This document shows, one piece after another, positions 23,246 through 31,521 of a stretch of 32,713 bases of DNA. The stretch's first letter is position 1, and every line of letters starts with the position of its first letter. The notes under the pieces are model-generated. The model searched no databases. It saw only the letters and a list, made by a program, of their open reading frames with translations, and was not told the DNA's origin. The stretch is from B1SED10-75 sp964636865. Lineage in GTDB: Bacteria; Bacillota; Dethiobacteria; DTU022; PWGO01. The stretch covers positions 1 to 32,713 of the forward strand of contig CAZWVJ010000018.1 in the NCBI GenBank assembly GCA_964636865.1, written 5' to 3'. The position numbers and the translations under genes are program-made.

Positions 23246-23698
23246 ATGATGGAATATTTAAAGGTGTACCTCCAGAAAATAGAAGGAAACGAAGATCTGC
23301 CCCTTCCTTCATATATGACAGAAGGAGCTGCAGGAGTTGATCTATGTGCTGCTATAAATCAAAAAGTTTTATTGGAAATAAATAATAGAATGTTATTTCC
23401 CACAGGGATTAAGGTTGCCTTGCCTGTAGGATATGAAGCTCAGGTTAGGCCTAGAAGCGGGCTGGCATTAAAACACGGGGTTACCGTTTTAAATACTCCG
23501 GGAACCATTGATTCAGATTACAGAGGCGAAATTAAAGTTATTTTGATTAACCTGGGCGAAAGAAGTTTAGAAATTAACCGCGGAGATCGTATTGCTCACA
23601 TGGTTATTCAACGTTACCAAACAGTACAATTTATAGAAAGTGGTGAATTACCCTCAACAGAAAGAAACGAAGGAGGATTTGGACATACCGGCCGGTAA
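23246..23698 (+). CDS. dut: dUTP diphosphatase (trimeric dUTPase)
   Basis: 150-aa enzyme that hydrolyses dUTP to dUMP and pyrophosphate, keeping uracil out of DNA. All five trimeric-dUTPase motifs are present: AAGVDLCA, RPRSGLAL, GTIDSDYRGEI, RIAHMVI and the C-terminal arm RNEGGFGHTGR (Asn and His replace the more usual Gly and Ser). The start is ATG 23246 (or 23249), set by CAGGAG (23231-23236); a longer frame from 23201 adds 15 residues that precede the SD and do not resemble the family. An inverted repeat lies just upstream. Confidence 0.93.
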   Translation: MMEYLKVYLQKIEGNEDLPLPSYMTEGAAGVDLCAAINQKVLLEINNRMLFPTGIKVALPVGYEAQVRPRSGLALKHGVTVLNTPGTIDSDYRGEIKVILINLGERSLEINRGDRIAHMVIQRYQTVQFIESGELPSTERNEGGFGHTGR

Positions 23699-23860
23699 TA
23701 ACTAATGGCATTATTTTGCTCTGGCGTTTAATGGTATTTACTTCTTCTAAAAGGATTAAAATCTTTGAATTTTTGTGAGGAAGGAGTGATCCAATTAATT
23801 ATAAGTTTCTTAAAATAACTGAAAAATAATTAATCAATGAATAAATTATTTGGAAGGATT

Positions 23861-23869
23861 TGCTATAAT
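23861..23869 (+). promoter_or_regulatory. Extended -10 promoter of the RNase J gene
   Basis: TGCTATAAT is a perfect extended -10 element in the 262-nt gap between dut and the RNase J gene; no good -35 lies 16-18 nt upstream, as is common for extended -10 promoters. Start would be near 23876, about 85 nt before the TTG. An orphan SD-like sequence (GAGGAAGGAG, around 23777-23787) earlier in the gap has no matching gene. Confidence 0.5.
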
Positions 23870-23960
23870 ATTAGTATAACCTACATTAAGTAAAGAAAAT
23901 TTTTTAATATTAACGATAAATAATAAACTATTAAGTAAACTATGCAGGAGTTGTAATAAT

Positions 23961-25652
23961 TTGGCGTATAAAAAAAGTAAAAATAAAAACAAAAAAATTC
24001 AAATTATCCCTCTAGGCGGAGTGGGGGAAATTGGCAAAAACATGTTTGTCATAAAATATGAGGATGAAATGTTAGTTTTAGATGCAGGGTTGTCTTTTCC
24101 AGAAGATGAAATGCTGGGCGTAGACGCAGTTATTCCGAATATATCATATCTGTTAGAAAATAAAAAAAACCTAAAAGGAATTATTCTCAGCCATGGTCAT
24201 GAAGACCATATTGGTGCTCTGCCATATATCATAAACGATTTGAATGTGCCAATTTGGGGAACCAAACTCACATTGGGAATGGTAAAAGCTAAGCTATCGG
24301 AGTTTAATCAAGTAAATAAACCTGAGTTAAAAGAGATAACTCCGCGGGATAAAATCACGTTATCAGATAATATTCAACTTGAATTTTTCCGGACAAATCA
24401 CAGTATTCCTGATTGTGTGGGGGTGATCATTAAAACACCTGCCGGTATTGTGGTTTATACAAGCGATTATAAATTTGATCAAACCCCGGTTAATTCAGTC
24501 GTTACGGATTATGATAAACTTGCCAAACTGGGGAAAAGTAACGTTATGGTTATGCTTTCCGACAGCACTAATGCCGGGTCTCCCGGCTTTGCCGGTTCAG
24601 AAAAAGAAGTAGGTAAAGCCCTAGATGACATATTTCGCCTGGCCAAGGGGCGTATTATTGTAGCCACATTTGCCTCCAATATTCATCGTGTACAGCAAGT
24701 TGTCAACTCTGCAGTTAAATATAACAGAAAAATAGCAATTACCGGTAGAAGTTTATTTAATACTACTAATATTGCAAGAGAGCTAGGTTATTTAGATATT
24801 CCCGATGAATTTCTGGTAGACCTGGATAAATTAGAAAATTTGCTTCCCCACGAAGTAACTGTTATTACTACAGGAAGCCAGGGAGAACCTATGTCTGCCT
24901 TAACCAGACTGGCAAACTCCGAACACAGGAATCTCAAAATTACTAATGGTGATACTGTTATTGTTTCTGCTTCACCTATTCCGGGAAATGAGAAAATGGT
25001 GTTTCGAACCATAGACAATCTTTTTAAACTAGGAGCTGAAGTATTTTATCACCAGATGTCAGGAGTTCATGTATCTGGGCATGGGGCCGAAGAAGAAATA
25101 AAAATGATGTTAAACATGGTCCAACCAAGGTACCTTATTCCGGTACATGGGGAATACCGTCATATGGTTCACCTGGCAAAATTAGCAGAAAAAGTAGGAA
25201 TACCTCAAGATAACGTATTTTTTGCAGAGAATGGGTCAGTGATTGAGTTTTCAGCTAAAGGCGGAAAAAGGCTAAAAAAGGTAAGTGCCGGTAAAATTTT
25301 ATTGGACGGCCTCGGTGTGGGAGATGTGGGAAATGTAGTGTTAAAAGATAGAAAAGTATTATCCGAAGATGGTATTGTTATAGTGGTGGTAGTTTTAGAT
25401 AATAAAAAGGTAGTGGGCTCTCCGGAAATTATTACTCGCGGCTTTGTTTATGTGCGCGAATCTGAAGAACTTCTTGATGAAGCTAAAAATATGATCATTA
25501 AATACTTCAAAAAAACAACCCAAGATAAAAAGAAAGAAAAAGATGAAAATGTGATCAAAAATGAAATAAGAGACAAGATGAGCCGTTTATTTTGGGATAA
25601 AACCGGTAGAAACCCTATGATTTTACCCATAATTATGAAAGCAAACAAGTAA
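23961..25652 (+). CDS. rnj: Ribonuclease J
   Basis: 563-aa metallo-beta-lactamase/beta-CASP ribonuclease with endonuclease and 5'-3' exonuclease activity; central in mRNA decay and rRNA maturation of Gram-positives. It has the zinc motif HGHEDH at 78-83, the YTSDYKFDQTPV motif with metal-binding Asp, the beta-CASP region (SDSTNAGSPGFAGSE) and the motif-C HVSGHGAEEEIKMML plus LIPVHGEYRHM, followed by a C-terminal dimerisation domain. A Lys/Asn-rich leader of about 12 residues precedes the first strand. TTG start with GCAGGAG (23944-23950) 10 nt upstream. Whether it corresponds to J1 or J2 of Bacillus cannot be told; many Clostridia have one. Confidence 0.95.
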   Translation: MAYKKSKNKNKKIQIIPLGGVGEIGKNMFVIKYEDEMLVLDAGLSFPEDEMLGVDAVIPNISYLLENKKNLKGIILSHGHEDHIGALPYIINDLNVPIWGTKLTLGMVKAKLSEFNQVNKPELKEITPRDKITLSDNIQLEFFRTNHSIPDCVGVIIKTPAGIVVYTSDYKFDQTPVNSVVTDYDKLAKLGKSNVMVMLSDSTNAGSPGFAGSEKEVGKALDDIFRLAKGRIIVATFASNIHRVQQVVNSAVKYNRKIAITGRSLFNTTNIARELGYLDIPDEFLVDLDKLENLLPHEVTVITTGSQGEPMSALTRLANSEHRNLKITNGDTVIVSASPIPGNEKMVFRTIDNLFKLGAEVFYHQMSGVHVSGHGAEEEIKMMLNMVQPRYLIPVHGEYRHMVHLAKLAEKVGIPQDNVFFAENGSVIEFSAKGGKRLKKVSAGKILLDGLGVGDVGNVVLKDRKVLSEDGIVIVVVVLDNKKVVGSPEIITRGFVYVRESEELLDEAKNMIIKYFKKTTQDKKKEKDENVIKNEIRDKMSRLFWDKTGRNPMILPIIMKANK

Positions 25653-25678
25653 AATATTCTATTTATAAAGGAACTATT

Positions 25679-26083
25679 ATGGAAAACAAAGATATTATAA
25701 AAGCACTGGAAAATAGCCCTTATTGGAGCCTTTTAGGCTTAAGAGTAAAAAAAATAGAAGAGGGAGTTGCAGAAATTTACCTTCCGATAAAAAAAGAACT
25801 GGGGCAAGTGTTTTCAATTGTGCATGGAGGCGCTGCAGCTTCCTTGCTTGATGCAGCAGGTGCTGTAGCACTATTTAACTGGATTAATGTGGAACGAGAA
25901 AGTGTTACCACAGTCGAACTAAAAATTAATTATCTAAACCCGATTAAACTTGAAGAAACAGGTATTACCGCCAGGGGAAATGTTATTAAAAAGGGACGAA
26001 AAATATCTGTGTGCAAAGTAGATATTAAAAGTGATTCCGGGAAAGATGTGGCTTTTGGTATTGGCACATATACTATTGTTTAG
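25679..26083 (+). CDS. PaaI-family hotdog thioesterase
   Basis: 134-aa single hotdog-fold protein. The family motif VHGGAAASLLDAAGAVAL has H49-G50-G51 and the catalytic acid D58. TVELKINYLNPIK and the C-terminal GIGTYTIV strand complete the fold. Members hydrolyse acyl-CoA or aromatic acyl-CoA thioesters; the substrate here is unknown. ATG 25679 with AAAGGA 6-8 nt upstream; it starts 26 nt after the RNase J stop and is probably cotranscribed. Its placement between RNA-decay and cell-division genes gives no functional clue. Confidence 0.88.
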   Translation: MENKDIIKALENSPYWSLLGLRVKKIEEGVAEIYLPIKKELGQVFSIVHGGAAASLLDAAGAVALFNWINVERESVTTVELKINYLNPIKLEETGITARGNVIKKGRKISVCKVDIKSDSGKDVAFGIGTYTIV

Positions 26084-26270
26084 TAAATTATCTTTTATAA
26101 AGCAAAAAATTAAGAAAAACTCCCCTTACTTTTCCTCAAATATTTATACATCATATTTTTATGATAATTAAATAGACATAAATTGGCTTCATTAAGGCTT
26201 CTTAATAGTTAAAGGATTATTTGAATTGCTAACGAAGTGTTTTGTAGAAATATTTTGATGAGGTGAAAAT

Positions 26271-28538
26271 TTGAGTAAAAAGAGCGAATTCAATAAAGAA
26301 ATTACCTCTCACATAAAAGGAATAGGCTTGATTGCCTTCGGAATTCTTTGTATCGTAGGACTTCAAATCCCGGAACAAGCCGGTACAATAGGTGTTTTTG
26401 CCCACAATCTAATGAGGGCAATAGCCGGAGACATGGCTATTCTTGTACCTCTGGCGATTATAACTGTTGCGCTGCATTTTGTGATAAAAAATGAAAAATT
26501 TATGCTAAAAAGCAGGCTTTTAGGGATATTATCTTTCATGTTGTTGCTAGTAATGACATATCATTTTAATTTTATGCTTGAACACTTAGAACTTATAGCA
26601 ACGGAAAAAAGTTTTTTCTCCGAAAGTTTTAATATGGGTTATCAGCATGAAGGAGGAGGTTTATTAGGCGCTGTTTTTTCAGTTATACTTTACTATTTAT
26701 TCGGAGAAGTTGCCAGTTATGTAATTATAATTACTTTGGCAATAGTAAGTATACTTTTAATTTTAAACATTTCATTAACGGAAATTTGGGAATTTATTAA
26801 AAGCCTGGGAAAAGGTTTGTTTAAGGCTGTAAGCTCTCTCGTTCAAAATATAGTAAGCCGGCGGCAGAAAGATAATATTAATGAAGGTAAAGAAGATAAA
26901 AATAAAGAACCATTAGCTTCGAGGGGGGATAATAAAAACATTATAGCTAGTGACTACGCCAGCAATAAGCAAACTCAAGAAGCTAAAGAGGAAGATAAAG
27001 ACTTTTCTCAGGTAACATCAAATAATGCAGACACAACAGCATCTATCAATCAATTAAATAAAAAGAGTCCCAAATTTAATGAAAATTATAATTGGCCTTC
27101 TTTAAGTTTATTAAATCCTGTTACAAGTGATAATGAACATAGTGCGACCCAAAATATTAAAGAAAGGGCAAAATATTTGGAAAGCACACTTCAAAATTTT
27201 GGCGTCCAGGCAAAAGTAATAAATTATCAATCAGGCCCCACAGTTACCAGATTCGAAGTTCAACCTGAAGCCGGAGTTAAAGTAAGCAAGATAATTAACT
27301 TAGCAGATGATATAGCCCTTAACCTTGCTGCTCCCGTAGTTCGTATAGAGGCTCCTATACCGGGAAAAGCAGCTTTGGGCATTGAAGTACCTAATGAAGT
27401 AACTGTTCCGGTTTATATTAGGGAAATGCTGGAATCTTCCGCTTTTCAAAATTCCAACTCGCCTTTAACTATAGCTCTAGGGAAAGATATTACCGGTGTG
27501 CCCATAGTAGCCAGCCTAGAACAAATGCCCCATTTGCTCATTGCCGGTGCTACAGGTTCGGGGAAAAGTGTATGTATTAAATCAATTATTTGTAGTATAC
27601 TTTTTAATGCCACTCCTGATCAAGTAAAATTTTTGTTGATTGATCCCAAAATAGTGGAATTGAATATCTACAGCGGCATACCTCATTTACTTTCTCCGGT
27701 AATAACTGATCCTCAAAAAGCAGCGTCCGCTCTTAAAAATATGATCAAAGAAATGATAAGAAGGTATGATATTTTTGCTGAAACAGGAGTAAGAGATATT
27801 GATGCTTATAATGAAAAAGTGATGTCTAATGAATTGGATGGAGAAGTTCTGCCCTATATAGTAGTTATTATAGATGAACTTGCCGATTTAATGTTGGTTT
27901 CTCCCGCAGAAGTGGAAGATTCAATATCCCGGCTGTCTCAGATGGCTCGTGCAGCGGGAATACACCTGGTAATTGCTACACAAAGGCCTTCTGTAGATGT
28001 ATTAACCGGAATAATAAAAGCGAACATAACCTCACGGATAGCGTTTACTGTTTCCTCACAGATAGATTCGCGAACTATACTTGATATGGCCGGGGCCGAG
28101 AAACTTTTAGGAAAAGGAGATATGCTTTACTATCCCATGGGCATGGCCAAGCCAATAAGGGTGCAAAATACATTTATAAGCACTGAAGAAATTAAAGCCC
28201 TGACAAATTTTTTAAATCAATATAATCAAAATCAATATAATAATGAAGTTGAAGGAGAAGTAAATAATAAACTGGACTATACCGAAAAAAATCCTGAAGA
28301 TGATATAGACTCCCTATTTGCAGACGCTTTAGAGTTAGTTTTAAAAAGCGGACACGCTTCCATTTCACTACTGCAAAGAAGATTTAGAATAGGTTACACC
28401 AGAGCTGCTCGCCTTATTGATGAATTGGAAACCCAAGGTGTGATAGGAGAGCATGAAGGAAGCAAACCTCGTCAAATTATTATGCCTGAAGGTGAGATTA
28501 CCAGCTTGATAAATAAATATAAAAAAAATCGTTATTAA
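26271..28538 (+). CDS. ftsK: FtsK/SpoIIIE family DNA translocase
   Basis: 755-aa septal membrane ATPase that pumps double-stranded DNA during chromosome segregation (or into the forespore in sporulating species). The N-terminus has four or more hydrophobic segments (about 16-33, 53-72, 83-98, 130-165), then a polar linker (about 185-290), the alpha-beta motor with Walker A GATGSGKS (426-433) and Walker B VVIIDELADLM, and a C-terminal gamma winged helix (ISLLQRRFRIGYTRAARLIDELETQGV) that reads orienting sequences. TTG start after GATGAGGTGA (26257-26266). The 187-nt upstream gap contains two small palindromes (ATCATA/TATGAT 26150-26165; ATTAAG/CTTAAT 26191-26206) and no clear promoter. FtsK and SpoIIIE cannot be separated by sequence alone. 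Confidence 0.95.
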   Translation: MSKKSEFNKEITSHIKGIGLIAFGILCIVGLQIPEQAGTIGVFAHNLMRAIAGDMAILVPLAIITVALHFVIKNEKFMLKSRLLGILSFMLLLVMTYHFNFMLEHLELIATEKSFFSESFNMGYQHEGGGLLGAVFSVILYYLFGEVASYVIIITLAIVSILLILNISLTEIWEFIKSLGKGLFKAVSSLVQNIVSRRQKDNINEGKEDKNKEPLASRGDNKNIIASDYASNKQTQEAKEEDKDFSQVTSNNADTTASINQLNKKSPKFNENYNWPSLSLLNPVTSDNEHSATQNIKERAKYLESTLQNFGVQAKVINYQSGPTVTRFEVQPEAGVKVSKIINLADDIALNLAAPVVRIEAPIPGKAALGIEVPNEVTVPVYIREMLESSAFQNSNSPLTIALGKDITGVPIVASLEQMPHLLIAGATGSGKSVCIKSIICSILFNATPDQVKFLLIDPKIVELNIYSGIPHLLSPVITDPQKAASALKNMIKEMIRRYDIFAETGVRDIDAYNEKVMSNELDGEVLPYIVVIIDELADLMLVSPAEVEDSISRLSQMARAAGIHLVIATQRPSVDVLTGIIKANITSRIAFTVSSQIDSRTILDMAGAEKLLGKGDMLYYPMGMAKPIRVQNTFISTEEIKALTNFLNQYNQNQYNNEVEGEVNNKLDYTEKNPEDDIDSLFADALELVLKSGHASISLLQRRFRIGYTRAARLIDELETQGVIGEHEGSKPRQIIMPEGEITSLINKYKKNRY

Positions 28539-28598
28539 TATAATTTTTCTATTTTATCTTTATAATAAATATAAAGATTTAAAGAAAGGAAAATTAAA

Positions 28599-29495
28599 AT
28601 GGATGAACTTACAAGTTTATTGCAAAATGCTCGTAAAGAAAACGACATAAGCTTGGAACATATTTCTGAAAAAACTAAAATTCAAATAAAACTGCTTCAA
28701 GAACTGGAAAACGGCAACTACTCTGCATTTGCCGGAGAAATATATGTAAAAGGAGCCATCAGAGCTTATGCCAAGGAAGTAGGAGTTGACCCCGATAAAG
28801 CCGTGGAACTTTATACTCAGTGGAAACAACCTCAAAGCAAAGATAATTTAACAGATGAACCACAAAAAGAAAGTCTCGAAAAAAGGGAAAGAAATATTAA
28901 AAACCTTAAAGTAAATAAAAAACAAGCTAAAAGTGCTGAAATAAAGAATCTCAACACTGCCGTATATGTCATTATTTTTACTGTTCTTTTTTTGTTGCTG
29001 TTTGGGGTAGTGCTGCTGTTATTAGGAAATGGCAATGCAATAATTGGGATTGACGACAATGATCTTGAAGAAGAAGCCCCCGAAGTTGTAGAAGAATTGC
29101 CTGATACACAAGAAGAACCGGAAGAAAAAGAAGATGAGGAAGAAGAGCTTGAAGCTGAAGAAGAAGTAGAAGATGTTGAAAAGCCTGAACTTGAATTAAT
29201 AGAATCTAATGATTCGGAAACTGTTTGGAATTTCAAAGGTGAAGAAGAGATGGAGTTATTATTGGAGTTTGAGGGTAATTGTTGGACTCATATTATGGCA
29301 GATAATGAAGAATTACATAGTGAAACTTTTAGCAGTGGAGACAAAGTAAACGTGGAAGCTGAAGAAAGAATAAGAGTAAGGCTGGGGGCTCCTCCTCAGG
29401 TTATTATGTTTATAAATGAGATAGAAATTGAAAATTTGGACGAAAAAAATAGACCTCATAATTACATCTTTGAACACGCAGAAAATAGTTCATAA
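28599..29495 (+). CDS. RodZ-like membrane protein with N-terminal HTH domain
   Basis: 298-aa bitopic membrane protein of the RodZ/YmfM type, linked to MreB and cell shape. The N-terminal HTH_25 domain (about 5-70: LLQNARKENDISLEHISEKTKIQIKLL..., GEIYVKGAIRAYAKEVGVDP) is cytosolic. A basic juxtamembrane stretch precedes one transmembrane helix (about 123-147). The outside begins with a very acidic linker (about 155-200, rich in Glu) and ends with a DUF4115-like beta domain (LEFEGNCWTHIMADNEELHSETF... VRLGAPPQVIMFIN). ATG with GAAAGGA SD. It lies between ftsK and rimO as in other Bacillota, where pgsA usually comes next. Confidence 0.87.
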   Translation: MDELTSLLQNARKENDISLEHISEKTKIQIKLLQELENGNYSAFAGEIYVKGAIRAYAKEVGVDPDKAVELYTQWKQPQSKDNLTDEPQKESLEKRERNIKNLKVNKKQAKSAEIKNLNTAVYVIIFTVLFLLLFGVVLLLLGNGNAIIGIDDNDLEEEAPEVVEELPDTQEEPEEKEDEEEELEAEEEVEDVEKPELELIESNDSETVWNFKGEEEMELLLEFEGNCWTHIMADNEELHSETFSSGDKVNVEAEERIRVRLGAPPQVIMFINEIEIENLDEKNRPHNYIFEHAENSS

Positions 29496-29509
29496 TTAAG
29501 GGGATGAAA

Positions 29510-30856
29510 ATGCATGAAAAATTAACTATAGGCGTCATTACACTGGGTTGCCACAAAAACCGCATTGATATAGAAGAGGTACTGGGAAAATTTAAAAAAC
29601 ATGGTTACTTTATCAGTTCCAGGCTTGAGGAATCTGAGATTATTATAGTAAACACTTGTGCATTTATCGAAGAAGCTCGCCTGGAGTCCATTTATACTTT
29701 GCAAGAGACAGTTAAGTATAAAAACCAGGGAAAATGCCGTATTTTAATAGCTACGGGATGTATGCCTCAAAAATACAGCCACCTATTGAGAAATAAAGTT
29801 CCGGAAATTGATATACTGGTAGGAGTGCACAGTTATGATTATATTATAAAATTACTTAATGCGGCATTGAAAAATAAGGCTCGCCCAGCCTTGTTAAAAC
29901 CGCCTCCAAATGAATATAGATCATGGGGGGAACGCGTTCTTACCCTACCTGAGTACAGCGCGTATTTGAAAATTGCAGAAGGCTGCAGCAATAGATGTAA
30001 CTATTGCGCCATACCATCTATACGTGGTCCATACAAAAGCCGTCCTTTAAAGTCAATTTTAGATGAAGCAGAAATGCTTGCCAAGAAAGGCGCCAGAGAA
30101 ATAAATCTGGTTGCCCAGGACACTACATATTATGGAAAAGAAAACGGGGGAGAGAAAATGCTTCCCCTGTTACTAAATAAAATGTCTCGTTTGAAGGGTA
30201 TAAAATGGATAAGGTTGTTATATGCTCATCCAGCTCATCTTGATGATGCTGTCATTGATATTTTGGCAAAAGAAAATAAAATATGCCCTTATATTGATCT
30301 ACCATTGCAACACGTTAATAATCGCATTCTTAAGGATATGGGGCGGGGTTATACCAAGCAGCATATAGTTAATCTTTGGCGAAAATTAAGGCAGAGAAGA
30401 ATAACTATTAGAAGTACATTTTTAATAGGTTTTCCCAGTGAAACTACAGATGATTTTAATGAGCTTATTTCATTCATTAAAACTTATCCTCTGGATAATG
30501 TAGGTGTTTTCCTATATTCTCCCGAACAAAATACGCGTGCTTATCATTTTAAGGAACAAATTCCCCTAAAAGTTAGACAAACCCGCTATCACAAATTGAT
30601 GAGCATGCAAAAACAGATTTCTTGCCGGCTTAATCAATATTTTAACGGCCGGACAATGCAGGTGCTGGTAGAAAGAAGAGAATATGCAAATGAAAATAAA
30701 ATTATTTATTACCGCGGCAGAAATGTTTACCAGGCTCCGGAAATTGACGGAAATGTTTTAATTTCTTCAAAAACGCAGTTAAGCCCCGGTCAAATGGTTC
30801 CGGTATATATTTACGGTTTTACCAGTTATGATTTATTAGGTTATCATGTACTATAA
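29510..30856 (+). CDS. rimO: Ribosomal protein S12 methylthiotransferase RimO
   Basis: 448-aa radical-SAM enzyme that adds a methylthio group to the conserved Asp of ribosomal protein S12. The N-terminal UPF0004 domain binds one 4Fe-4S cluster with C14 (TLGCHKN), C50 (NTCAF) and C84 (GCMPQ); the radical-SAM domain binds another through C159-x3-C163-x2-C166 (EGCSNRCNYC). A C-terminal TRAM domain binds the substrate. RLLYAHPAHL and DLPLQHVNNRILKDMGRG favour RimO over MiaB/MtaB. ATG 29510 is preferred over ATG 29504 because AAGGGG (29498-29503) touches the first and is 6 nt from the second. Confidence 0.93.
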   Translation: MHEKLTIGVITLGCHKNRIDIEEVLGKFKKHGYFISSRLEESEIIIVNTCAFIEEARLESIYTLQETVKYKNQGKCRILIATGCMPQKYSHLLRNKVPEIDILVGVHSYDYIIKLLNAALKNKARPALLKPPPNEYRSWGERVLTLPEYSAYLKIAEGCSNRCNYCAIPSIRGPYKSRPLKSILDEAEMLAKKGAREINLVAQDTTYYGKENGGEKMLPLLLNKMSRLKGIKWIRLLYAHPAHLDDAVIDILAKENKICPYIDLPLQHVNNRILKDMGRGYTKQHIVNLWRKLRQRRITIRSTFLIGFPSETTDDFNELISFIKTYPLDNVGVFLYSPEQNTRAYHFKEQIPLKVRQTRYHKLMSMQKQISCRLNQYFNGRTMQVLVERREYANENKIIYYRGRNVYQAPEIDGNVLISSKTQLSPGQMVPVYIYGFTSYDLLGYHVL

Positions 30857-30898
30857 TAATTATTTTAAAATGGTATTGTTTAGAGATGAGGGATAAAA

Positions 30899-31474
30899 GT
30901 GCGATTATTTATTGCTGTGGACCTAAGCGAGGAACAAAAATCTTATTTAACCGACCTACAAAGTGAGCTAAAATCAAGTCTCAATAACGTGAAGTGGGTA
31001 GATGTTTATGCACTGCATATCACCTTAAAGTTTTTAGGAGAAGTGGAAACAATACCTCATGAAAAACTATTTTCTTTGTTGCATCAAGCTGTAGAAAAGT
31101 TCAGGCCTTTTGAATTTAACCTTAAAAGATTGGGGGTGTTTCCAAATAAAAGCCGTCCTCGGGTAATATGGACAGGTGTGGATAAGGGAAATGAAAGATT
31201 AATTGAGCTAAGTACGAGAATTAATCAAGAACTAAAGAAAGAGGGGTTTGAAGAAGAGAAAAAAGCATTTATACCCCACGTTACGTTAGGCCGTATTAAA
31301 AAGTTTGATAGAAATGATCCGCTAAACCAAATTTTAGACATTTATAAAGATTTTAGTACACCTGATGCACAAGCCACTTGTGTAAATCTTTATCAAAGCA
31401 TTCTTTCACAAAAAGGGGCCAATTACGTTTCTTTACAGAAAATTAAGTTTTGTGCAGGAGAAAGTGATAAATAA
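30899..31474 (+). CDS. thpR: RNA 2',3'-cyclic phosphodiesterase ThpR
   Basis: 191-aa member of the 2H phosphoesterase superfamily (formerly 2'-5' RNA ligase), which opens 2',3'-cyclic phosphates at RNA ends. It starts MRLFIAVDLSEEQ and has both catalytic HxT motifs: H40-I-T42 (LHITLKFLGE) and H127-V-T129 (PHVTLGRI). GTG start with GAGGG (about 30888-30892) 6 nt upstream. It sits between rimO and recA, where other Clostridia often have cinA and then thpR. Confidence 0.92.
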   Translation: MRLFIAVDLSEEQKSYLTDLQSELKSSLNNVKWVDVYALHITLKFLGEVETIPHEKLFSLLHQAVEKFRPFEFNLKRLGVFPNKSRPRVIWTGVDKGNERLIELSTRINQELKKEGFEEEKKAFIPHVTLGRIKKFDRNDPLNQILDIYKDFSTPDAQATCVNLYQSILSQKGANYVSLQKIKFCAGESDK

Positions 31475-31521
31475 ACAGAACTTAATGATATCCGGGTGTT
31501 TAAAGAAGAGGAGGTTTTGGT

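Noticed and set aside
23776..23840. SD-like GAGGAAGGAG followed by a short GTG frame in the dut-RNase J gap
   Set aside because: The frame is about 10 codons, the GTG overlaps the SD itself, and no similarity or second signal supports a gene.
26150..26206. Palindromes ATCATA/TATGAT and ATTAAG/CTTAAT upstream of ftsK as operators or terminators
   Set aside because: Each is only 6 bp per arm in very AT-rich DNA, arms differ from one another, and no T-tract or promoter overlap is clear.
28832..29236. 134-codon minus-strand frame with a long serine run opposite the RodZ-like gene
   Set aside because: It is the complement of the acidic linker of the RodZ-like protein; composition is explained by that and no start signal is present.
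11985..29530. Carboxylesterase and RimO both start MHEKL, hinting at a duplicated start region
   Set aside because: Only five residues are shared and the flanking DNA is unrelated; chance similarity.
31475..31521. Possible LexA/SOS box before recA (GAAC ... GTTT)
   Set aside because: The half-sites are separated by about 12 nt instead of 4 and do not match the Gram-positive consensus.
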